From Vibrio alfacsensis (GTDB lineage Bacteria; Pseudomonadota; Gammaproteobacteria; Enterobacterales; Vibrionaceae), in contig NZ_CP032093.1 in assembly GCF_003544875.1 (NCBI RefSeq), forward strand, positions 558,001 to 622,000: a stretch of 64,000 nucleotides of DNA, given 5' to 3'. The notes beneath the pieces are model-generated. The model had not been told where the DNA came from. It saw nothing but the letters and a program-made list of their open reading frames with translations, and did not search any database. Made by a program: the position numbers and the translations under genes. Below, one piece after another: positions 1-6,908 of this stretch. How positions within the stretch are numbered: the first letter of the stretch is position 1; each line of letters starts with the position of its first letter.

Positions 1-138
1 TGAACGTGGATGCGAAGATAAAGAAAGGTAGCCGTGAAGAAAGGTTAGCTTGTTGCCCATCGTCTGAGGATGAACGGGGGTCGAAGTCGAAAGCTTGATT
101 TGTCGCAGAGAATAAATTATCGCTATTATTCCCATTTG
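1..138. other. Left edge, no gene recognised
   Basis: No gene is called here. On the minus strand one frame is open from about position 140 to the window edge, roughly 46 codons. It is the same frame as the secreted-protein gene that ends at 176, but no ATG, GTG or TTG codon lies in it and I do not recognise the peptide. On the plus strand a short frame ends in a stop near position 100. Either could be part of a gene lying outside the window. The open length is not statistically remarkable. Confidence 0.4.
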
Positions 139-180
139 TTCAGTGATTTTGATTTATTCAGTGATTTTGATTTATTCAGT
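139..180. repeat. 18-bp tandem repeat, 2.3 copies
   Basis: The unit TTCAGTGATTTTGATTTA occurs at 139-156 and 157-174, followed by six bases of a third copy. Read on the minus strand it contains CAC TGA, so the stop codon of the upstream secreted-protein gene (176-178) is repeated in the same frame at each copy. The unit length is a multiple of three. This is directly visible; its role, if any, is unknown. Confidence 0.9.
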
Positions 181-742
181 GGTTGAGTAAGGCATCTTCT
201 AGTCGCTGATTATTTCGAATTTGCTGCATTACACCACTGACTTGGGCATCTATATCAACAAGTGTATTTAATCCGATTACGCTGTTATCGGTGGTGTTTT
301 GAATGATGTTAATGATGCTTGAGTTGATAAGTTCAGAGCTGATAATGGTAGGACTCTGTGGGGCAGACATATCAGGGCTATTCGATGTACTGTCACCAAT
401 AAGATTGCCATCGCCAAATTGAATGATATTTACGATACCTTGATCAAATTGTTCGCTGTTGATCGAACCAGAACCATTTATGGCGTGGATATTGGTAAGG
501 TTGCCATTTTCGATGACTAAGTTCGCGATGGTGGTATTCAATAGACTTTCACCATTGATCGTTGTTGAGATGCTCAGGCCAATATTGATCACGTAGTCGT
601 CTGCAATTTTAAAGCCGCCGCGATATTGAGATAAAGCCTCGTTTGTCACAGGCTTGAGTGCGTCAATCGATAAGCTATCTGCTTTAGTCAATAAACTTAA
701 CATAGCGGTGATAAGTACCAGCGTTACTTTTATTAAGCTCAT
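176..742 (-). CDS. Small secreted protein with RGG motif, putative amyloid-system subunit
   Basis: A secreted protein of 188 residues with no assigned function. A Sec signal peptide ends near TKA-DS. About 20 residues later comes ALSQYRGG, then a hydrophilic stretch rich in Asn, Ser, Ile and Thr. Two segments of the type NIIQ-x-x-D-[GN]-[NS] (around residues 95-105 and 136-147) match motifs in the two other secreted proteins of this cluster. ATG at 742 is preferred because GGAGG lies 9 bases upstream; ATG at 748 would leave only about 2 bases. It is the last gene I can call in the minus-strand set that begins at 3116 and follows the peptidase gene by 23 bases. A fibre subunit, nucleator or accessory role is inferred from context and composition. 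There are no cysteines. Confidence 0.75.
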   Translation of the reverse strand: MSLIKVTLVLITAMLSLLTKADSLSIDALKPVTNEALSQYRGGFKIADDYVINIGLSISTTINGESLLNTTIANLVIENGNLTNIHAINGSGSINSEQFDQGIVNIIQFGDGNLIGDSTSNSPDMSAPQSPTIISSELINSSIINIIQNTTDNSVIGLNTLVDIDAQVSGVMQQIRNNQRLEDALLNH

Positions 743-765
743 GCCCATCTACCTCCGATGTTTGC

Positions 766-1454
766 CTATCTATAGTTAAAGTTCTCACCGTCAATAGGTA
801 GAGAATTACTGAATACACCTAAAGATCCACGTTCGATACCGTTTCCCAGTGGTGGTGAATGGTAAATTGAAAACTCATCGTCAGTGATAAAACTGGTTCG
901 CCCGATTTCTGCTTCATTTCTAACTAATAGCACAATGCCTTGGTAGTATTTTTCAAATTGATCGACTTTCATGACCATTGTGCCCCGAGAGGATCGCCCA
1001 ATATAACAGAGTCATTATTCATCCCCCTGATCACGACAAAATGCATGTAGCCGTCAAAGTTCACCAATGTGATGCCGGGCACCCCAAGCTTTTTTATCTT
1101 CTCTAACCCAATCTGAAAACCGTCAGAATTTAGACCGAGAGAAGCAAGATGGACTTTCATATCAAGAAGGGAGAATCCTTTTTCTTTGATTTTTTCTTTA
1201 TCACCTCTGTCGTACATACTTTGAAAAATCTGCTCTTCCGTAGATGGTGCTTTATAGTGGTAAGTCAACAATGAAGCCAGTGCAGCCGAGCCACAACTGA
1301 AGTCGTACTGTTGACGAAACACATCTCCAAACACAATTTCTTTGTAGCTCTTCACGGGCACAGAGTAATGCGCTCTATGAGGAAGAAACTCTAAAGCACT
1401 GGCCGATGCTGAAATTGCCAGCATCAGCCAAGTGAGGTTATGAACTAATTTCAT
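766..1454 (-). pseudogene. Periplasmic C39-type cysteine peptidase (FapD-like), frameshifted
   Basis: A C39-like papain-fold peptidase with an N-terminal signal peptide (cleavage near ASA-LEF) and no ABC transporter domains. It therefore probably acts in the periplasm, as FapD is thought to do in Pseudomonas Fap amyloid operons. Catalytic residues are visible: Gln48, Cys54 in DFSCGSAAL, His138 in GYMHFVV and Asp154 in LGDP. The first frame stops at 969 right after LGDPLG. The missing C-terminus (MVMKVDQFEKYYQGIVLLV...) is encoded one frame back and ends at 766. Adding one base to the C run at 983-986 restores a protein of about 229 residues. This is a sequencing error, a recent mutation, or a slippage event. 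All three catalytic residues precede the break. The gene starts 5 bases after the preceding stop, which suggests translational coupling. Confidence 0.8.
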
Positions 1455-1459
1455 AGTAT

Positions 1460-1789
1460 TTACTTGAGTGTCAGGTTAACGACGGTTGAGTTCTGGATAA
1501 GTACGTTATTCCCAGTATTTTGAATCACGCTCGATATCCCTGAACTGTCTGCGAACGCACCTGGAGATAAAATATTATTTCCGCTAATGGTGTTATTGGC
1601 GACGTTATCTGACGATATCCCATAAACATCTGATTCTGCATAGACAAGGTCAAGATCGATATCGACATGTTGACCACCTCTTGCTTCACTCATTGTTTCG
1701 AGGCTAACACTTTCGTCAGACAACGTTATCTCATCAGCGTTGGCGGAAACGGCAATTATCATACCCAAGGTACACAGTGCCAAACGCAT
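1460..1789 (-). CDS. Small secreted RGG/curlin-like protein, putative amyloid nucleator
   Basis: A 109-residue secreted protein of unassigned function. The signal peptide covers about residues 1-18 (SANA-DE). It is followed by LSDESVSLETMSEARGG with the two glycines at 38-39, then a Val/Asp/Asn-rich body, and near the C-terminus SSVIQNTGNNVLIQNS. The last segment resembles a curlin unit (Gln and Asn at regular spacing around Gly) and also occurs at the end of the neighbouring repeat protein. The Shine-Dalgarno AGGAGAAAGCG directly precedes the ATG. The gene sits between the repeat protein (22-base gap) and the peptidase (5-base gap), so the three are probably cotranscribed. A nucleator or minor fibre subunit role is inferred. 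A bacteriocin-like peptide with a double-glycine leader is less likely because of the Sec signal. Confidence 0.75.
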   Translation of the reverse strand: MRLALCTLGMIIAVSANADEITLSDESVSLETMSEARGGQHVDIDLDLVYAESDVYGISSDNVANNTISGNNILSPGAFADSSGISSVIQNTGNNVLIQNSTVVNLTLK

Positions 1790-1811
1790 CGCTTTCTCCT
1801 AATAATGCTCA

Positions 1812-3116
1812 TTAGTCGCCAGTAAAGACACTCGCATTGGTTGCTACAGATTGTTGAATCAGTGCATTACCGCCAGCGCTTTGTGCCACAGTGGTAATAC
1901 CCGCTGCGCTACCCATACCGCCTAGGTTATTCACATTATCAACACGAACAGTAGAATCTTTGTCCATTGCTGAGTAGTTAACCGACGTTGAACTAACAGA
2001 GCCCATCACTTCAGAGTTTGCAACGACCATATCAGTGTCGATTTCTAGCGTGTTAAAGCTATTCGTAGTGTTAGTGCTTGAATTGCTGTTATCGCTATTG
2101 TCGTTGAAGCTGTTCGCGATGCTGTTATCACTGTTATCACTGTTATCGCTGTTATCGCTGTTGTCGCTGTTGTCGTTAAAGCTACTAGCGATACTGTTGT
2201 CGCTGTTATCACTGTTGTCACTGTTGTTACTGTTGTCGTTATGACTATTAGCTGTAGCAGTGTTCACACTCGAGTTCGAGTTATCACTGTTATTACTGTT
2301 GTCATTGGCGTTACTAGTGCTGTTGTCGTTGTAACTGTTAGCAGTATTCATACTCGAGTTTGAGTTGTCGCTGTTGTTACTGTTGTCGCTATTGTTACTG
2401 TTGTCACTATTGTTGCTATTGTCATTCGCGTTGCTAGTGCTGTTATCGTTGTAACTGTTAGCAGTGTTCATACTCGAATTTGAGTTGTCATTGGCATTAC
2501 TCGTACTGTTGTCATTAGCATTGTGAGTGCTGTTGTCGTTGTAACTACCATTCGTACTCGCGTTAGAGTTGTCGCTATTGTTACTGTTATCACTGTTATT
2601 GCTGTTGTCACTATTATCGTTGAAGCTATCAGCAAGGCCTAGTGATTGGGTGTTGCTGTTGTCGTTAGCATTATGAGTGCTGTTGTCATTTGCGTTGCTC
2701 GTACTGTTGTCGTTGTAGCTCGCATTAGTACTTGCATTTGAGTTGTCGCTATTATTGCTATTGTCGTTAGCAGCAGTAGCGCTATTGTCATTGTAACTAG
2801 CATTAGTACTCGCATTTGAGTTATCGCTGTTATTGCTGTTGTCATTAGCATTACTAGCACTATTGTCGCTGTTGTCATTAAAGCTATCAGCAAGACCTAT
2901 CGACTGCATATTGCTGTTATCGCTGTTGTCACTGTTATTGCTATTGTCACTATTGTTACTGTTGTCATTCATGCTATCAGTGACTGAAAGCGTGTTAGCA
3001 CTGTCATCCCACTGATTGTTATTTTTGCCATCATCGACATCATTGTTAGCTAATGCATTACCACTCAATAAAATCGCCGACATTGCGATAGCAAGCCCTG
3101 TCTTGTTAAGCGTCAT
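1812..3116 (-). CDS. Secreted Asn/Asp/Ser low-complexity repeat protein, putative fibre or matrix protein
   Basis: A 434-residue secreted protein. The signal peptide covers residues 1-23 (NALA-NND). Residues 49-354 are a low-complexity domain built from DNS, NNS and SDN units and contain no Lys, Arg, Glu, Cys, Trp or Pro. The block S-[F/Y/H]-NDNS recurs with the aromatic or His at 79, 108, 134, 165, 192, 222, 262, 292, 313 and 337, mostly 24-31 residues apart, giving single aromatics in a polar acidic spacer. The C-terminal region (about 355-434) is ordinary sequence and ends in GITTVAQSAGGNALIQQS, matching the small protein encoded next to it. GGAGTGATC precedes the ATG. I infer the main structural component of an extracellular fibre or matrix. 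A calcium-binding adhesin or ice/surface-binding protein is also possible. Confidence 0.75.
   Translation of the reverse strand: MTLNKTGLAIAMSAILLSGNALANNDVDDGKNNNQWDDSANTLSVTDSMNDNSNNSDNSNNSDNSDNSNMQSIGLADSFNDNSDNSASNANDNSNNSDNSNASTNASYNDNSATAANDNSNNSDNSNASTNASYNDNSTSNANDNSTHNANDNSNTQSLGLADSFNDNSDNSNNSDNSNNSDNSNASTNGSYNDNSTHNANDNSTSNANDNSNSSMNTANSYNDNSTSNANDNSNNSDNSNNSDNSNNSDNSNSSMNTANSYNDNSTSNANDNSNNSDNSNSSVNTATANSHNDNSNNSDNSDNSDNSIASSFNDNSDNSDNSDNSDNSDNSIANSFNDNSDNSNSSTNTTNSFNTLEIDTDMVVANSEVMGSVSSTSVNYSAMDKDSTVRVDNVNNLGGMGSAAGITTVAQSAGGNALIQQSVATNASVFTGD
2055..2972. repeat. Coding repeat array of 6- and 9-bp units
   Basis: This is the DNA of the repeat domain of the secreted protein above. 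On the plus strand it reads as runs of GTTGTC/GTTATC/CTGTTG units. Third-position bases vary through most of the array, as in an old repeat kept by protein-level selection. At 2115-2180 and 2195-2230, successive 9-bp units are nearly identical, which suggests recent slippage. Plus-strand open frames in it encode Leu/Ser-only peptides and are artefacts of the repeat. Confidence 0.9.
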
Positions 3117-3674
3117 AATTGATCACTCCGTTTCCTGTATTCCTGTTTAAAAATGACTGCATGTAAACTTCTTGCTGCCTCTTTTGGCTTGGAAGCGCTG
3201 GAAGTATAGGAATAAGATCACTAGGCAGTTTCTCAATAATGAGAAAAGTTACTGCTGAGTTGATTGAATAAGGTAGGCCTCTCGTATATGAAAGCGTTTT
3301 ATAGTCATCAAGTTAGGTAAGCGGGTTTGGTTAAGAATGCTTCGAGTATGAGTTTTGAACGGTAAAAAGGTTGAAAAAGTACGTACGTTGAAAGCTTTAG
3401 GGCAATCTGTTTTAAACGCATTTGTGGTTTGCGGCGTGTGGTTTAGAAAAAGCCCTTATTTATAACAATGGTTTAGTAAATAAAAGCATGAGATTGACTG
3501 ATTGTGGCAAGGAATATGGTAGGCCTTTCTAATGTATGTCTTTGTTGTTTCCTTGTTATAAAGTCAGACTGAGGTGCTATATTTCATCTATTGATTTCTA
3601 TTATGGTTAAAACATAAACGTAATGTTCGGCGCCTGGAGGGAAGTGGTAAAAGTGCCGACAAGATGGAGGATAC
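3117..3674. promoter_or_regulatory. Divergent AT-rich control region with two 15-bp repeats
   Basis: This 558-bp gap separates the secreted-protein operon from the divergent LuxR-type regulator and must hold both promoters. It contains two direct copies of GAATAWGGTAGGCCT, at 3266-3280 and 3512-3526, differing at one base. They lie about 150 bp before each start codon and are each followed by YTC and a TAT-containing stretch. The AGGCCT core is palindromic. I infer operators for the adjacent regulator or another dimeric factor. No convincing sigma-54 element was seen, and I do not call exact -10/-35 boxes. Confidence 0.5.
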
Positions 3675-4292
3675 ATGGGAACAAAATACCTTCTCCTACT
3701 TGCAGAAAATAACTTACAAACCAGTTTGATTGCGAAGCAGCTTTCATCAATAAGCGAAGTGAAAATAACAATTTGTTTGCCACAAGAAGCGGTGTTTCGT
3801 AGCCACAGTATTAACGTGGATTTAGTGTTTATCGATTACGACTACATACTGCAATTGGAATCAACAAATTGTCTACCAGATTTTGATCTCTTTGGTTGGC
3901 CATTGATGATCCACAACGTACCAGGTGACCAAGTAGATAACCAGTTACTGCGTTGGAAATTACTAAAGGGCATTTTATTGCGTGATGCATCCGTCGCGCA
4001 CATCAGTGAAAGTGTGGGGTATATTTTTAAAGGGGGCCTTTGGTTGCCGAGAAGTTACTTAGAGACACTGATCAATAACTATCGCCATTCAAATGTCGTG
4101 ATGGAATGTCATCATGATGATTTAACTAGTCGTGAAAGGCAAATTTTGGAATTGCTTGCCTACGGTATTTCGAATCAGCAAATCGCTTCGCAATTGTTTC
4201 TGTCTGAGAGTACGGTTAAAAGTCATATTTATAAACTATACAAAAGCTCGATGTTCATTCACGGCATGATGCTATCAAGATGGCTAGAATGA
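3675..4292 (+). CDS. CsgD/VpsT-like LuxR-family transcriptional regulator
   Basis: A 205-residue regulator with an N-terminal receiver-like domain and a C-terminal LuxR-type helix-turn-helix (about 148-195, LTSRERQILELLAYGISNQQ). The N-terminal half lacks a clean phosphorylation site, as in CsgD and VpsT. WLPR at 123-126 sits where that subfamily carries its W-[FLM]-[TS]-R c-di-GMP-binding motif; binding here is inference. GGAGG lies 5 bases before the ATG. It diverges from the secreted-repeat operon, the arrangement expected for its specific activator, and members of this subfamily commonly control curli, cellulose or exopolysaccharide. The product could instead act on a distant biofilm locus. 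Confidence 0.8.
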   Translation: MGTKYLLLLAENNLQTSLIAKQLSSISEVKITICLPQEAVFRSHSINVDLVFIDYDYILQLESTNCLPDFDLFGWPLMIHNVPGDQVDNQLLRWKLLKGILLRDASVAHISESVGYIFKGGLWLPRSYLETLINNYRHSNVVMECHHDDLTSRERQILELLAYGISNQQIASQLFLSESTVKSHIYKLYKSSMFIHGMMLSRWLE

Positions 4293-4719
4293 ATGGAGGG
4301 CTAACTACCTAGTGAATGTGTTTAAAACAGTGGGTAATCGAGGGGAGAGGTTTATTCAATGCGTAATTAGTCATGTGGCATTAAATGGAACTATTATTCT
4401 ATTTTATTGAGAAGAGAATCTTTTCTGATAACATTCTTCGCCCTACCTTACCTTTCTTTTCCAACTCAGCATTACCGCCAGTCAATGTTAATTCATTGTT
4501 TTGAGTATGTTTCCGTAGTGTAATCCTCTGTTTTGTTTCACTTTTTTGTGTGTTCATTTGGATTTTGAAATCCGAATCGCAGTTTTGTTATTACTTTCAT
4601 TTAATGTGGTTATATGTTGAACAATACCATTGAGAAAGAGGATTTTCTCTCGAATTGTGATCTGGGTGGTGAATAAATAGTCAAAACTTGAGGTTATTTA
4701 GAAGCTTTCTTAAACAAAA
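4293..4719. other. AT-rich intergenic region, nothing recognised
   Basis: About 430 bp between the regulator and the oad promoter. It is AT-rich, contains no open frame with a ribosome site, and shows no clear Rho-independent terminator for the regulator gene. Confidence 0.5.
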
Positions 4720-4747
4720 TTGACAAAATTTAACCAATCGAGATAAT
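4720..4747 (+). promoter_or_regulatory. Putative sigma-70 promoter of oadGAB
   Basis: TTGACA at 4720-4725 and GATAAT at 4742-4747 are separated by 16 bp, about 70 bp before the oadG start. The -35 is a perfect consensus match and the -10 matches at five of six positions. Confidence 0.6.
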
Positions 4748-4814
4748 CCAATGGTCGGGATTTAACGTTATTAAAGTCCTGCGTATTGTCAGGATGACAA
4801 AGAAAGGAAGCAAC

Positions 4815-5072
4815 ATGACAAATATAGGAAGCCTGCTAGTAGATGCGGCCACTCTGATGATCACAGGGATGGCAGTCGTATTTATTTTCCTCACTATTCT
4901 CGTTTATCTCGTTCGGCTACTGTCTAGATTGGTACCAGAAGAAGTACCTGAGCCGATCGCAGCACCAAAAACAAATACCAATATTCAATCAACCTCTTCC
5001 GCTGTTAGTCCACAAGTAGTGGCGGCGATCTCGGCTGCGATTCATCAGCATCGTGCCGCGGTTGCGAAGTAG
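4815..5072 (+). CDS. oadG: Oxaloacetate decarboxylase gamma chain
   Basis: The gamma subunit of the sodium-translocating oxaloacetate decarboxylase, an inner-membrane protein that joins the soluble alpha subunit to the beta subunit. The 85-residue product has one N-terminal transmembrane helix (about residues 10-32, LMITGMAVVFIFLTILVYLV) and a hydrophilic Ala/Pro-rich tail, the usual gamma layout and length. The ATG at 4815 is chosen because AAAGGAAG lies just upstream; an in-frame ATG at 4794 lacks a ribosome site. It is first in oadGAB, 33 bases before oadA. The family tail normally ends with metal-coordinating residues, and a histidine pair is visible in AAIHQHRAA. Confidence 0.93.
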   Translation: MTNIGSLLVDAATLMITGMAVVFIFLTILVYLVRLLSRLVPEEVPEPIAAPKTNTNIQSTSSAVSPQVVAAISAAIHQHRAAVAK

Positions 5073-5105
5073 CCGAAAGATAGGATTAAAAAGGAGTTTA
5101 AGAGC

Positions 5106-6899
5106 ATGTCTAAACCACTAGCTATTACCGATGTGGTCCTTCGTGATGCCCATCAGTCCCTATTTGCTACGCGTATGCGTATCGAAGATATGCTGCCGAT
5201 CGCAGCTGAGTTAGATAAGGTTGGTTATTGGTCGCTAGAGACCTGGGGGGGAGCGACATTTGATGCGTGTATTCGTTTCTTAGGAGAAGACCCATGGGAT
5301 CGTCTACGTGAATTGAAAAAAGCAATGCCGAACACGCCAATGCAAATGTTACTTCGTGGGCAAAACCTTTTGGGATACCGCCATTATGCTGACGATGTAG
5401 TCGAGAAGTTTGTGGAGCGTGCTCATACTAACGGTATGGATGTTTTCCGTATTTTTGATGCGATGAATGATGTACGCAACTTTCAGACTGCGGTCAAAGC
5501 TGCGGTAGATGTTGGCGCTCACGCTCAAGGCACGTTGTCGTATACGACAAGTCCGGTACACAATGCCGATACTTGGGTCGACCTCGCGAAACGCCTAGAG
5601 GATCTAGGTTGTCACTCTCTATGTATTAAAGATATGTCTGGCCTGCTTAAACCTTATGAAGCAGAAGAGTTGATCACACGTATTAAAGCTTCATGTGATG
5701 TCCCATTAGCGCTGCACTGCCACGCAACAACCGGTCTATCGACGGCAACAGCGGTGAAAGCCGTTGAAGCAGGGATCGATATTCTTGATACCGCCATTTC
5801 TTCGATGAGTTGTACTTATGGCCATACACCAACAGAAACGGTTGTTGCGATGTTGCAAGGTACGGAGCGCGACACGAATCTAAAACTTGAACAACTTGAG
5901 CCTATTGCCGCTTATTTCCGTGATGTTCGCAAGAAGTACGCGAAGTGGGAAGGGCAGCTAAAAGGTGTCGACTCTCGCATTCTTATTGCCCAGGTTCCTG
6001 GTGGCATGCTTACTAATATGGAAGGTCAGCTAAAAGAGCAAGGTGCTGCCGATCGCCTTGATGAAGTTTTAGAAGAGATTCCACGCGTACGTGAGGATCT
6101 CGGTTTCATTCCTCTTGTGACACCGACGTCTCAGATCGTGGGTACTCAAGCAGTGATCAACGTTCTGACTGGTGAGCGCTACAAGAGCATCACTAAGGAA
6201 ACGGCGGGAGTACTAAAAGGTGAATATGGCGCGGCGCCGGCACCTGTGAATGCAGAGCTGCAAACAAAAGTACTTGATGGCAAAGAAGCGATCACATGTC
6301 GCCCAGCTGATTTGCTTACCGCAGAAATGGAAACGCTAACGGTTGACCTGATGGAAAAAGCACAATCCGATGGCATTAAGTTAGCAAGTGAGCGTGTTGA
6401 TGATGTGTTGACCTACGCACTGTTCCCTCAAGTTGGCTTGAAGTTCTTAAAAAACCGTGGAAATCCAGATGCATTTGAGCCAGCACCTACAGTAGAAGTC
6501 GCCAAATCTGTTGCTGCGCCAGCGACTCAGCCTACCGCTGGTGGTGTGGAGACATACAGTGTACGTGTTGATGGGCAAGTGTATGAAGTCGAAGTTGGTC
6601 CTCAAGGACAGTTAACTTCCGTTACGCCAAGTTCGGCGTCTGTCACTGTTCAGTCTGCTGTGCCTGCGGTTCAAGCAAACAGTGCCGCAGAAGCGGTCCC
6701 AGCACCTCTTGCGGGGAACATTTTTAAAGTCAATGTTCAACCGGGCGCGGAAGTTGCGGAGGGGGATGTTCTTTTGATTCTTGAAGCAATGAAGATGGAA
6801 ACAGAAGTTCGTGCCGCTCGTGGAGGCGTGGTGCAAGAGTTAAATGTCAAAGAGGGAGATGCAGTTACAGTTGGCTCTCCTCTTCTGAGTCTGGCGTAA
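5106..6899 (+). CDS. oadA: Oxaloacetate decarboxylase alpha chain (biotin carboxyltransferase)
   Basis: Transfers CO2 from oxaloacetate to biotin, releasing pyruvate. The 597 residues cover an N-terminal carboxyltransferase TIM barrel ([17 protein letters not shown] near the start; metal-site region with [10 protein letters not shown]), a conserved middle domain, an Ala/Pro/Val-rich linker around 460-520, and a C-terminal biotinyl domain. The biotin-accepting lysine is Lys563 in [15 protein letters not shown] precedes the ATG at good spacing. It lies between oadG and oadB, so all three subunits of the pump come from one operon. Together they couple oxaloacetate decarboxylation to sodium export during citrate or related fermentation. 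Length and domain order are normal. Confidence 0.96.
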   Translation: MSKPLAITDVVLRDAHQSLFATRMRIEDMLPIAAELDKVGYWSLETWGGATFDACIRFLGEDPWDRLRELKKAMPNTPMQMLLRGQNLLGYRHYADDVVEKFVERAHTNGMDVFRIFDAMNDVRNFQTAVKAAVDVGAHAQGTLSYTTSPVHNADTWVDLAKRLEDLGCHSLCIKDMSGLLKPYEAEELITRIKASCDVPLALHCHATTGLSTATAVKAVEAGIDILDTAISSMSCTYGHTPTETVVAMLQGTERDTNLKLEQLEPIAAYFRDVRKKYAKWEGQLKGVDSRILIAQVPGGMLTNMEGQLKEQGAADRLDEVLEEIPRVREDLGFIPLVTPTSQIVGTQAVINVLTGERYKSITKETAGVLKGEYGAAPAPVNAELQTKVLDGKEAITCRPADLLTAEMETLTVDLMEKAQSDGIKLASERVDDVLTYALFPQVGLKFLKNRGNPDAFEPAPTVEVAKSVAAPATQPTAGGVETYSVRVDGQVYEVEVGPQGQLTSVTPSSASVTVQSAVPAVQANSAAEAVPAPLAGNIFKVNVQPGAEVAEGDVLLILEAMKMETEVRAARGGVVQELNVKEGDAVTVGSPLLSLA

Positions 6900-6908
6900 G
6901 GGAGCATC

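Noticed and set aside
1..100. Short plus-strand frame ending near position 100 as the tail of a gene
   Set aside because: Only about 33 codons with unrecognised Lys/Ser-rich sequence; no support without the upstream sequence.
2055..2972. Repeat array resembling a CRISPR
   Set aside because: Units are 6-9 bp and continuous in frame with a secreted protein; there are no fixed 24-47-bp repeats with unique spacers.
2035..3015. Plus-strand Leu/Ser-rich open frames (2035-2244, 2833-3015) opposite the repeat gene
   Set aside because: They arise from the coding repeat read antisense. They have monotonous Leu/Ser composition and no ribosome sites.
3117..3674. Sigma-54 promoter for the secreted-protein operon
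   Set aside because: No GG-N10-GC pair with a consensus-like context was found on the minus strand.
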